This document shows positions 1 to 8,181 of a DNA stretch of 44,246 bases, piece by piece. A program made the position numbers and the translations under genes. Source of the stretch: Bacteroidaceae bacterium. GTDB lineage: Bacteria > Bacteroidota > Bacteroidia > Bacteroidales > Bacteroidaceae. The stretch covers positions 1 to 44,246 of the forward strand of contig JAFYPH010000028.1 in NCBI GenBank assembly GCA_017547585.1, written 5' to 3'. How positions within the stretch are numbered: the stretch's first letter is position 1; every line of letters starts with the position of its first letter. The notes beneath the pieces were generated by a model that had not been told where the DNA came from, searched no databases, and saw only the letters and a list, made by a program, of their open reading frames with translations.

Positions 1-32
1 CTTCGGGGCTTCACTAGTTCAGCACTCCTTTG

Positions 33-115
33 GGAAACTAAAGTTTCCGTCGTCGCAAACATTGCTCGTTCGCAATGTCCCTCTTACAGAAGAGGGAGAG
101 TTCCCTTTACAAAGG
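33..115. repeat. cluster of four short hairpins
   Basis: Four perfect inverted repeats follow each other with almost no spacing: GGAAACT/AGTTTCC (33-48), ACATTGC/GCAATGT (59-78), CCCTCTT/AAGAGGG (79-96) and CCTTT/AAAGG (104-115). They lead directly into repeat copy A. No protein gene is credible in the first 600 bases; open frames here cross the hairpins and the repeat. The cluster may be the left part of a longer repetitive element that starts before the window. It is absent from the left flank of copy B near 40640. Confidence 0.6.
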
Positions 116-491
116 TTACTTTCAAGAAAATACAGCATTGTCAAAATCACAGGCAACGGCCGCAGTAAAAGGCGCGGATAAGAGTGTGAAAGTTTTTTTG
201 GCGCGCTGTGGCGCGGCTAAACTTACACACTCCCGCGTAGTCTTTCTGTGGGGAAAGTTGCCGACAAGCGAGCGACGAACGAGGAAAGTTCGTGCCAGCG
301 AGTAAGTGGAAGTTTACTTACACTTGCAACGAGCGCAGCCGAAGTTCGCCGAAGGCAATATTTTCGCTTGCGAAAATTTGTGAGCAGAGGAGAGAGTGAC
401 TGATTTTGTCTATGCTGTGCCTTTTTGTTACTTTTTGTGCGACAAAAAGTAAGGATAGAAATAAAAGTCTACAAATTAGCAGCAATAGAAT
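109..491. repeat. structured intergenic repeat, copy A
   Basis: This stretch is closely similar to 40644-40945; a block of about 75 bases (roughly 210-284) looks identical to its counterpart. It holds three stem-loops shared with copy B. The first has arms GAGTGTGAAAGTTT (182-195) and AAACTTACACACTC (219-232), with one mismatch. The second has ATTTTCGC/GCGAAAAT (360-377). The third is the perfect 11-bp stem TTACTTTTTGT/ACAAAAAGTAA with loop GCG (428-452). Copy A has about 72 extra bases (285-356) absent from copy B, including a small GTAAGT/ACTTAC hairpin. A one-base length difference near 165 breaks any shared reading frame, so it is unlikely to be coding. It lies just beyond the terminator at 541-584. 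Function unknown. Confidence 0.85.
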
Positions 492-540
492 AATGATAAA
501 AACCGCCACTGCCACAATCCCCCTCCCCACCCCACCGAAC

Positions 541-584
541 AAAAAAAGACAGGGAGTCGCATCCCTTCGGATGCAACTCCCTGT
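541..584 (-). terminator. intrinsic terminator of the FAS1/SusCD operon
   Basis: On the minus strand a 16-bp hairpin (plus-strand arms 549-564 and 569-584, tetraloop 565-568) is followed by seven T (plus-strand A run 541-547). The one plus-strand mismatch (C558/A575) becomes a G-U pair in the minus-strand RNA. It starts 22 bases after the SusD2 stop codon, so it ends the long surface operon. Confidence 0.92.
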
Positions 585-606
585 AAAAATCATCAATCAG
601 TATATA

Positions 607-2892
607 TTACTTCAAGGGAAGATACCAATTAGACTCGTCAGAGAGAGTATTGTAGAGAGACTCATCCCACTCATACTTCAAGATAGAGCCATCGCTACCA
701 TAAGCACCCTCAGTGTCGTAGTACATGTTAACCTTGTTCTCGAATGCACGAGCAGCAACACGCTTAGCAAGAACGTCATTGTTACCCATAGCCTTCGCGA
801 AACGGATAAGGTCGGTGAAACGATAACCCTCGAATGAAGTCTCGAGAGCGCACTCATCAAGGATAAGGTTACGCAAGTACTCAATCTTCATAGCGTGAGT
901 GATGCCATAGTCAACACCCTTAACAACGGGATTGCCATCCTCGCCAACAACGGGGTTACCCTCCTCGTCGAGCTCGTAGATAACCTCTGCCTCGTCAACG
1001 ATGTCGAAGTAAGCAGCGATTACAGAGTCGTTGTCAATTGTGTAGTATACATCTCTGTCAGAGCTACCTGAACCGAATGCGTGGATACCCATGTTATTCT
1101 TGAACTCTGTCTCTGAGAAGTCGAGAGAGATAACATCGTAGTCAGCAACGAAGTTGATAACCATCTGCTCCTCCATTTCGGCAACCATCTTCTGCTGCTC
1201 TTTAGCAACCATCTTCTGCTGCATTACGGGATTGCCATCCTCGCCAACAACAGGGTTACCCTCCTCGTCGAGAACGGGCTCCATGATGGGGTTACCCTCT
1301 GCATCAACAGCAGCGATCATTACAGGGTTGCCCTCCTCGTCGAGAACAGGCTCCATGATGGGGTTACCCTCCTCGTCTACTGCACCAATCATAATAACCT
1401 CGCCATTCTCGTCGAGTTTCTCAACCATTACGTAAGTAGTGTCGGGAGTGTCGTTGAGACGTTTCTTGATCTCGAACTTACCGTTGTGCTTCAAAGCAAC
1501 GTCCTTACCCTCCTTAACACCGAGACCGTACTTGAGGATGTGCATAGCCATAGCCTCTGCACCTTTCCAAGAGCTGCTCTCGATAGTACCACTCTCGGCG
1601 CCACCAACAGTAATCTCTGTAGACTCCTCGGCTGCAAGACCTGCAAGAGCCTCGGCAAGGCGCAAGTATGTCTGAACGGGACGACCGAGGCGAAGGCTTG
1701 TAAGACCGTTCATAAGGATACCACCACCTGAATATTTTGTAATGAAACCGTTGTACTTGATACCTGTCTCGTCATTCATGAGGTTGTCCTGTACATTCGC
1801 GTAGATACGAACATCACCGAGCTTCTCGCGGTTGGGGTTGTAAACAACGTAGGGGTTGCTGCTGTTTCTGTCGTTGTAGTAGCAGTATGTCTGACGCTGG
1901 CTGAGGCCATAGAGTCCGGGAGCTGCAGCTACCTGATGAGAACCAGTTACTGTATAGTCACCACCAAAGATGTTGTGCAAGTCTGACACTGAACCATACT
2001 CTGATGAAGAAGAGAATGTTACAACTGCCAAAGTGTTCTCCTTCTTAACAGATGATGCCAAAGGCAGGTAGTCACCAGAGGGATACTCAGATGTACCCTC
2101 GTCAGACATCCAGAATGCTCTGTTACCTACACCATCCACTGCATATTTCTTGTCGCGGATGAGGTTATAGTAGCAGTCGATAGCATTTCTGTAGTCCTTC
2201 TTCCAGAGGTAGAGGTCACCAAGCAACTGGCGGATGGGCATGAAGTAAAGCTCTGTTGCATAGTAGAGGCCCGAGTAAGAGGGCATGGGGTACTGTGTGG
2301 GGTTAGCGTAGGGACGCAAATCCTCGATGAGCTTGTCAGCAATCTCCTCGATGCCGAGGGCGGGACGGTTGAAAATCTCCTGTGACAAACTGTGTGTAAG
2401 GATGGGCTCTGTGAAGTAAGGCACCTTACCATAGTTCATAGCCAACTGCATGTATGTCCATGCGCGTGCGCTCTTTACAGCAACGTACTCGCGAAGCATG
2501 GGCTTCACGTTGTCGCGTGTGAGGCTGGTGTCTACACGTGCAAGATAGATGTTACAGTTGTTGATGATTGAATAGTAATCCTTAGCAGCAAGGTATTTGT
2601 TGTCACCGCTGAAGTCGAAACGTGCAATCTTCTGGATATCGGTAACAGCACTACCCTCGTTCACTACCATAAGGTCGCCACGCAACTCGCCAAGCAACAC
2701 CTGACGGTCGGCAACAGCCTGAATGTTCTTCAAGATACCGAGAACTGAGTAAACAGTATCGTTAAGTGTCAATGGACTCATGTCATACTCCACACGGTCC
2801 GAGTCAACTTCGAGCATATCCTCACAAGAGCTCAAGAAAAGAGTTCCGCAGAGCAATATGCAAAGACTATAAATAAAATTCTTTTTCATCAT
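607..2892 (-). CDS. SusD/RagB-family outer-membrane lipoprotein with 12-residue tandem repeats (SusD2)
   Basis: Surface lipoprotein of the SusD/RagB family, expected to capture a ligand and pass it to the SusC2 channel encoded just upstream. I start it at the ATG at 2892 (MMKKNFIYS...), because the open frame above it is translated GC-rich leader; the signal peptide then ends at a lipobox (FLSSC). Family marks are the helical N-terminal part with YMQLAMNYGKVPYF and the C-terminal EGYRFTDLIRFAKAMGN segment near the end. The protein is about 761 residues, longer than most SusD proteins. The excess is largely an insertion at about residues 490-555 made of five 12-residue units (VLDEEGNPVMIA type), and a partial second copy 100 codons later. 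SusC2 precedes it with a 103-base gap holding a GC-rich hairpin. Ligand unknown. Confidence 0.92.
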   Translation of the reverse strand: MMKKNFIYSLCILLCGTLFLSSCEDMLEVDSDRVEYDMSPLTLNDTVYSVLGILKNIQAVADRQVLLGELRGDLMVVNEGSAVTDIQKIARFDFSGDNKYLAAKDYYSIINNCNIYLARVDTSLTRDNVKPMLREYVAVKSARAWTYMQLAMNYGKVPYFTEPILTHSLSQEIFNRPALGIEEIADKLIEDLRPYANPTQYPMPSYSGLYYATELYFMPIRQLLGDLYLWKKDYRNAIDCYYNLIRDKKYAVDGVGNRAFWMSDEGTSEYPSGDYLPLASSVKKENTLAVVTFSSSSEYGSVSDLHNIFGGDYTVTGSHQVAAAPGLYGLSQRQTYCYYNDRNSSNPYVVYNPNREKLGDVRIYANVQDNLMNDETGIKYNGFITKYSGGGILMNGLTSLRLGRPVQTYLRLAEALAGLAAEESTEITVGGAESGTIESSSWKGAEAMAMHILKYGLGVKEGKDVALKHNGKFEIKKRLNDTPDTTYVMVEKLDENGEVIMIGAVDEEGNPIMEPVLDEEGNPVMIAAVDAEGNPIMEPVLDEEGNPVVGEDGNPVMQQKMVAKEQQKMVAEMEEQMVINFVADYDVISLDFSETEFKNNMGIHAFGSGSSDRDVYYTIDNDSVIAAYFDIVDEAEVIYELDEEGNPVVGEDGNPVVKGVDYGITHAMKIEYLRNLILDECALETSFEGYRFTDLIRFAKAMGNNDVLAKRVAARAFENKVNMYYDTEGAYGSDGSILKYEWDESLYNTLSDESNWYLPLK
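926..1419 (-). repeat. coding tandem repeat inside SusD2 (DEEGNP units)
   Basis: Between 1200 and 1419 the gene encodes five consecutive units of 12 residues following the pattern hydrophobic-x-D-E-E-G-N-P-V/I-M, the last carrying an extra GEDGNPV. At DNA level the period is 36 bases, with a stronger 72-base periodicity (1249-1299 against 1321-1371). A 47-base segment at 1226-1272 recurs at 926-972 with one mismatch, exactly 300 bases (100 codons) away. The arrangement implies internal duplication by slippage or recombination. Confidence 0.88.
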
Positions 2893-2940
2893 TTTCGTTG
2901 AATTTAGTTTTTCCAAGTTTTTTAATGAACCCCGCTCGGC

Positions 2941-2958
2941 GGTGCCGTTGCCGGCACC
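2941..2958 (-). other. intercistronic hairpin between SusC2 and SusD2
   Basis: Arms GGTGCCG (2941-2947) and CGGCACC (2952-2958); on the minus-strand transcript the loop reads GCAA, a stable GNRA tetraloop. It sits in the 103-base gap between the SusC2 stop and the SusD2 start, in a short GC-rich island (2931-2965) unlike the AT-rich leader around it. No T run follows on the minus strand, so it is more likely an RNA stability or processing element than a terminator. Confidence 0.55.
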
Positions 2959-2995
2959 CGCCTGCGGAAAATTCATATCTCAGATTATATTGTCA

Positions 2996-5900
2996 TTAGA
3001 GGTTAATCTTTACACCCAAGTGGAAGCTGCGGCTCTGTGAAAGAACACCTGCATCGACACCCTGGTACAATACATTGTTGCTAACTGAGAACTCGGGATC
3101 GCTGCCCAGGTAGTTTGTTAATGTAAAGAGGTTCTCGGCTGCACCCCAAACTGTGATACCCTGCAACCAGCTCAATGAGAGAGGCAAGTTGTAAGCAAGC
3201 TGTATCTTCTTAAGGCGCAAGTAAGATGCATCCTCTATCCAACGGTCAGAGAAACGGCTGTTACCCATGGGATCGCCATAAACGATGCGGGGAGTGTTTG
3301 TCTGCTGACCATCGTATGACCAACGGTTAAGCATAGCCTTTGTCTGGTTGAAGAAGTTGCTACCACCCTCGAGCTGCTGACGATAGTAGTTGTAAGCATC
3401 GTTACCCAAAGAGTAGTTGAAGAGAACATCGAGCTGCCAGTTCTTGTATGTGAACTTAGAGAAGATGTTACCATAGAGGTCGGGGTGAGGATTACCGATA
3501 ATCACTTTGTCAGCGTCGCTAATCTCGCCCTCGCCTGTCATATCAACGAATTTCATGTCACCGGCCTTGAAGTACTCTCTCTTGCCTGTTGCGTCAACCT
3601 GGTAGAGACCAGCCTCGGCAGCCTCGGCTGCTGAAGCGATAACACCGTCAGTCTTGTAACCATAGAAAGCACCGATAGCCTCGCCAACCTTTGTTACAAC
3701 CTCGCCGCCGTAAACCTGTGTGGGCTTAATCTCCTCGTCGAGAGCTGTAATCTCGTTCTTGTAGTGACCTGCAGAAGCACCGAGCTCCCATGTGAAGTTC
3801 TTGCTGTTAACAAGCTTAGCGTTGATAGAAGCCTCGAAACCGATGTTCTCCATCTCACCACCATTGCTCCAGTATGTACCCATACCTGTTACATACTTAT
3901 AAGTCTTGTTAACGATGAGGTCTTTTGTAGTAGCCTTGTAAGCGTCGAATGAGAGAGCTACGCGGTCGTTAAGGAGGATAGCGTCCAAACCTACGTTTAC
4001 ACGCTCAGTTGTCTCCCATTTGATACCGTCGTTCTCTACGTTACCGAGCTCGAGACCCATCTGTGCAGAGTTGTACTTAACAGCCTGCAAGTAGCTCTGA
4101 GCTGCGTAGTAGTCGATAGCGTCGTTACCTACAGCGTCGAAACCTGCGCGGAGCTTCAAAGAGTTGATGCCGGGAACGTTGAACCATGACTCAGAAGATG
4201 CCAACCAAGCAGCCTGCAATGAGGGGAATACGCCCCATTTAACGCCACCGAAGTCAACACCACCCTCGGCTTTCTTACCGAAGCGTGAAGATGTCTCCAT
4301 TGATACAGTACCCTGCAAGAAGTAACGTGTAAGGTAGTTGTAGTCTGCGTTCAAGTACCAAGCCATGTTCTTCCACTGGTTGTTGTCACCGTCTACCTTA
4401 AGGTCGGGGAAGTCCTTCTTGATGTTTACGCTGTTGTCGTTAGAAGAGTTGTTTGCAGAAAGGAAGTTACCGTCGATTCTGAAGTTAGTGTAACGGAAAC
4501 CACCGATTACGTCAAAGTTGTGTGCACCGAAAGACTTCTTCCAAGAGAGACGTGTGTCGCTGGTGATAGAAGACTCTTTACCGAAGTATGATGCAAGAGA
4601 GTTACCAATCTTGTGGCCGAGACCCTCTACATAGAAGTGATATGTAGTGTTGTTAGAGTCTGAACCATAGGGGAGGTAGTATTTCTCGCTCATGCGGTGC
4701 AATGAGTAGTTGAAGAGCTCGCTGATCTTAAAGTCGCCCAATGTGTACTCGGGAGCAACGCTCAATGTGAACTGTGTGTACTCCTGGAAGTTCTTGTTCT
4801 CGCCACGACCCTTAGCAAGGATTGTAAGGGGGTTGTAGTAAGAAGACTTTCCGGCTGCGTTGATACCCTCGCCACCAAGCATCAATGCCTCGTATGCGAA
4901 AATATCTGAATCGTCGATTGTACCAGTCTTAACACCCATACGAGAGAACTTGTAGGGGCTGAGGAAGGGAGCCTTGATCATTGAGAGGAAACCTATTGAA
5001 GAGATAGGAGCATTCTCGTAATCGATGGGGGCACCGTCGTCGAGCAATGAACGCTGAACACGGCTGTAACCGATATCGAAGCGTGTGTTGAAGTTCTTCG
5101 CCAATACGATGTCAGAGTTGAAGCGGATGTTCAAGCGGTTGAAATCGTTTGATTCCAATGCGCTCTCGGCGTTTGTGTAACCGAGTGAGAAGTTGTACAT
5201 AGCAATCTCGTCACCACCCTCTACGTTAACCTTGTAGTTCTGGGTAACTGCCTCGCGATATACATAATCCGACCAGTCTGTCTCGTTGTGATACATGTTG
5301 TAGTACATGTAGTCGGGGTTGCTCTGCAAGAAGGGGAGCTTAGACATCTTAGTGTTTGTCAAAGTACCCACCATCTCATTGGCATATGTACGGAACTGCT
5401 CGGCGTTCATCATGTCGGGGAGGTTGGGAGTAAGTGTCACACCACCGTAGAGGTTAGCGGTGATGCGGGTAGCCATACTCTTACCACGCTTTGTAGTGAT
5501 GAGAAGAACACCGTTAGCTGCACGTGCACCATAGAGAGCTGTTGCATTCTTGAGTACGCGAACATCGTCGATATCGTTGATGTCAATTGCCGAGAGAATG
5601 TTGTTGTATGCACCCATGTGGATAGCACCTGTGTTCTCCTGCAAGTCGTAGATAACGCCGTCCACTACAACCAGAGGCTGTGTGTTTGCGTTGATTGAGT
5701 TGATACCGCGGATGAACATCGCTGCACCAATGGCAGGAGCACCCGAACGTGTGATTGAACGTACATCTGCACCGAGGTTGTTAGCAATCTCGCCGTCAAC
5801 TGTCAACGCGGGGCCGTAGCCGATTGTTGCGTTGTTGGTTGCTGTGATTACGATATCCTCGTTGTACTTTGTGCTGAACTTGTCTGTGTAGATATAAACG

Positions 5901-6271
5901 TCGATAACGTCGTTATCCTGTACGGGACGCTGAACGAGAGCGTAACCGGGAGTAGAGAAGTTGAGCAGAGTAACATATGAGGGGATATTCAAAGTATACT
6001 TACCCTCAGAGTTTGTCATGGTTGTGACGTTGCTGTGACCTGTACCCTGTACGCGAACACCGGGCAGAGGCTCTTTTGTTGCAGCATCATACACAACACC
6101 TGTGATTTTACGTGCCGCAACAATTTCGGCTGCAGCGTTGTTAGCTTTAGCTGAAACGCTATCGTTCGCTACCATAGCGGAAACTGTGGCGGTTGATGAC
6201 ATTAGCACTGCCAACGTCACCATTGCTTGCATAATTTGTCGCATATACATAGTTGATTTTTTAATTTTCAT
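2996..6271 (-). CDS. SusC/RagA-family TonB-dependent outer-membrane channel (SusC2)
   Basis: A 1091-residue TonB-linked outer-membrane beta-barrel expected to import a ligand captured by SusD2. In order: signal peptide (residues about 1-32), carboxypeptidase-regulatory-like domain (about 53-125, beginning ITGVVYDAATKEPLPGV), plug domain (about 140-265, with MFIRGINSINANTQPLVVVDG and VLKNATALYGARAANGVLL), then the barrel, ending with the aromatic-rich strand SRSFHLGVKINL. The usual TonB-box-like DEVVVTGYG is replaced by a diverged NEDIVITATNN. FAS1 lipoprotein D lies 15 bases upstream and SusD2 follows. Family assignment is firm; the substrate is unknown. Confidence 0.95.
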   Translation of the reverse strand: MKIKKSTMYMRQIMQAMVTLAVLMSSTATVSAMVANDSVSAKANNAAAEIVAARKITGVVYDAATKEPLPGVRVQGTGHSNVTTMTNSEGKYTLNIPSYVTLLNFSTPGYALVQRPVQDNDVIDVYIYTDKFSTKYNEDIVITATNNATIGYGPALTVDGEIANNLGADVRSITRSGAPAIGAAMFIRGINSINANTQPLVVVDGVIYDLQENTGAIHMGAYNNILSAIDINDIDDVRVLKNATALYGARAANGVLLITTKRGKSMATRITANLYGGVTLTPNLPDMMNAEQFRTYANEMVGTLTNTKMSKLPFLQSNPDYMYYNMYHNETDWSDYVYREAVTQNYKVNVEGGDEIAMYNFSLGYTNAESALESNDFNRLNIRFNSDIVLAKNFNTRFDIGYSRVQRSLLDDGAPIDYENAPISSIGFLSMIKAPFLSPYKFSRMGVKTGTIDDSDIFAYEALMLGGEGINAAGKSSYYNPLTILAKGRGENKNFQEYTQFTLSVAPEYTLGDFKISELFNYSLHRMSEKYYLPYGSDSNNTTYHFYVEGLGHKIGNSLASYFGKESSITSDTRLSWKKSFGAHNFDVIGGFRYTNFRIDGNFLSANNSSNDNSVNIKKDFPDLKVDGDNNQWKNMAWYLNADYNYLTRYFLQGTVSMETSSRFGKKAEGGVDFGGVKWGVFPSLQAAWLASSESWFNVPGINSLKLRAGFDAVGNDAIDYYAAQSYLQAVKYNSAQMGLELGNVENDGIKWETTERVNVGLDAILLNDRVALSFDAYKATTKDLIVNKTYKYVTGMGTYWSNGGEMENIGFEASINAKLVNSKNFTWELGASAGHYKNEITALDEEIKPTQVYGGEVVTKVGEAIGAFYGYKTDGVIASAAEAAEAGLYQVDATGKREYFKAGDMKFVDMTGEGEISDADKVIIGNPHPDLYGNIFSKFTYKNWQLDVLFNYSLGNDAYNYYRQQLEGGSNFFNQTKAMLNRWSYDGQQTNTPRIVYGDPMGNSRFSDRWIEDASYLRLKKIQLAYNLPLSLSWLQGITVWGAAENLFTLTNYLGSDPEFSVSNNVLYQGVDAGVLSQSRSFHLGVKINL

Positions 6272-6286
6272 ACTCTTGATAATACA

Positions 6287-8152
6287 TTACTCCGCATCAT
6301 TTTCAACAGGCTCCAAGATAACGAGGTCTACGCGCAACTTACGATCGTAAATTGCATCCCAGCTATCCTGGCGTTTCACTGCATTCTTAACCTCAAGAGT
6401 AACAGTAAACATATCCTTAGACAATCCGTACTCGCAGCAGGGGAACTTAATCTTCTGGCGAATTGAAGGATCTTTAGAGTCGCAAATCCAAACTGTATCG
6501 ATGCCGGCAGGATTGTTCTCGAGGCCTGATGCACTTGCAAACTTAGCCTTGGGTTTACCATCGCTACCCTCTTTACCCTCGTTTGCTGACAATGTGAGGT
6601 CGAGCAAGTTGGGCTTAGACAACTGGTGAGCAGCTGAATCTTTTGATGCAACGTGTGCGGGAACTACAACAACACCTACATAGTAGCTTCCTGAGAGTAC
6701 CTCGGGAATTGTCCATGTCAATGACTGGTTAGAAGATTTTGAAAGACCCTCGAGCTCAACATAAATGAGGTTGTTCTCTCTGTTAGCCGAGTCGATTGTG
6801 TGGTGAAGGTCGTACTTAGAAACGATCTTTGTTACGTGACCTGTCTCCTTACCTGACTTTGTAAAGCCGGTGTTTGCACCACCGTAAGTCTTACCCTGAT
6901 ATGCAGAGTTCTCGGCCTCTACCTTGATTGTATCCTGCCACAAGTAGAAGGGGCTGAAGTTGAAGTTGTCCTTCAGGTAGTATGTACCGTTTGACAACAC
7001 AGCGCTGTCGATAACGCCATCCATAAGATCGCTCTTGGCAAAGAGACGACGCTTGCCACCTCTGTATGTAGACAACAATGAGTCGCGTACTGCAACTGTT
7101 ACGTGGCCTACACCGGGAGTGGGCTGGTCGTTGTTGCTGAATACCATGTGGTTGAGGAGAGCCTTGCGAGCATAGTAACGGCACAAAGAGTCGTTATCTG
7201 CCTTCGCTGCTGCATAGTCAGCATCAGAGATCTTGCTGGTCTTGGGAGTGTGAATCTTGTAAAGGGTCTCAATCTCGGGTACGATTGCGTTCCATACATT
7301 GTTGCTGGGTACAAATACGAGGTAAGATGAGTCCTCTTTAGAGATGTCACCGAAACCTGCAGTGGTCTTGTCACCGTAGGTCTTGAGCCACTGGTTAGAG
7401 TTTGTAAATACTGAGTCGACGTAAGTCTTGTCACCATTCACTGTGGGACCCTCGATACTCAAGTTGGGATCGAACTCGCTCAAGTTGAATGAGTAGAGGA
7501 ACTGTGCAACGCTATCGGCACCTGCTGCATCCTCGATGTACTCCCAGATGTTGGGCAAGTACTCGATTGAACGGCCAATCTTGTGGATGATACCGTTTGA
7601 TACGCGGATGTTCTTCTCTGTGATGTTGATTCCGTCGAATGTGTATGCGTACTCTTTGCTGATTGAGTCGTATGCACCTACGAAAGGTACCATCTTCTGG
7701 TTGAGGAGAAGGATGAAGTTATCCTCGTCCAACACACCCGAAGCGTTCTTCAAGTAGTCAGCTACGTGTGAGCCGATGAAGCGAGCAAACACTTTGTCGC
7801 GGTCGGGCTTTTTACCGTTCTCGTCGGTAGCAAGCATCTGCAACCATTTCTCCTTGTCGAATGAATCATCTACGGGAGCCCACAAAGTGTAGACACGAGA
7901 CTGATTGAACAATGAATCGGCGAAATTCACAAGATTACCGTACTTATCGACGATATTCATTGAGTCCAATACTGCGCAAAAATCTTCGAGGTCTTTATCC
8001 TCTCTGATTTTGTCCAGGATAGATGTCTTAGCGGCATTAGTGCCATTGTCACTGTAATGGTCGTCCCATTCTTCGGTGCAGGCAGTGTTTATGAACAGTG
8101 CACTCAATATGGCGACAGCCATCGACATTCCATGTTTCAATTTTCTATTCAT
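6287..8152 (-). CDS. fasciclin-domain lipoprotein D
   Basis: A 621-residue predicted surface lipoprotein with signal peptide and lipobox INTAC (Cys25). A first FAS1 domain is supported by the H1-like motif YTLWAPVDDSF (about 88-98) and H2-like VSNGIIHKIGRSI (about 184-196). A weaker second one has YLVFVPSNNVWNAI as H1 and SNGTYYLKDNFNF as H2. The C-terminal third looks like a beta-sandwich, with LTWTIPEVLSGSYYVGVV, comparable to the C-terminal module of the two FAS1 proteins upstream. FAS1 domains are known adhesion modules in other proteins; here the partner is unknown. It lies 29 bases after lipoprotein C and 15 before SusC2, so it is co-transcribed. It is the most diverged of the three middle FAS1 genes. 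Confidence 0.82.
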   Translation of the reverse strand: MNRKLKHGMSMAVAILSALFINTACTEEWDDHYSDNGTNAAKTSILDKIREDKDLEDFCAVLDSMNIVDKYGNLVNFADSLFNQSRVYTLWAPVDDSFDKEKWLQMLATDENGKKPDRDKVFARFIGSHVADYLKNASGVLDEDNFILLLNQKMVPFVGAYDSISKEYAYTFDGINITEKNIRVSNGIIHKIGRSIEYLPNIWEYIEDAAGADSVAQFLYSFNLSEFDPNLSIEGPTVNGDKTYVDSVFTNSNQWLKTYGDKTTAGFGDISKEDSSYLVFVPSNNVWNAIVPEIETLYKIHTPKTSKISDADYAAAKADNDSLCRYYARKALLNHMVFSNNDQPTPGVGHVTVAVRDSLLSTYRGGKRRLFAKSDLMDGVIDSAVLSNGTYYLKDNFNFSPFYLWQDTIKVEAENSAYQGKTYGGANTGFTKSGKETGHVTKIVSKYDLHHTIDSANRENNLIYVELEGLSKSSNQSLTWTIPEVLSGSYYVGVVVVPAHVASKDSAAHQLSKPNLLDLTLSANEGKEGSDGKPKAKFASASGLENNPAGIDTVWICDSKDPSIRQKIKFPCCEYGLSKDMFTVTLEVKNAVKRQDSWDAIYDRKLRVDLVILEPVENDAE

Positions 8153-8181
8153 ATTATTTATAATTTAATTTATTCGTAAAA

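Noticed and set aside
75-305. Small plus-strand frame in repeat copy A, with a similar peptide from copy B (40719-41015) sharing GKLPTSERRTR
   Set aside because: The shared peptide follows from the near-identical DNA. A one-base indel shifts the frame upstream of it and the downstream parts differ, so selection on protein is not supported.
1-606. Transposon end or insertion-sequence remnant
   Set aside because: The hairpins and repeat suggest a mobile-like element, but there are no terminal inverted repeats flanking it, no target duplication and no transposase fragment.
2893-2976. Earlier in-frame ATG for SusD2 at 2976
   Set aside because: It would put 28 polar residues from a GC-rich hairpin leader in front of a good signal peptide; the ATG at 2892 gives a normal lipoprotein start.
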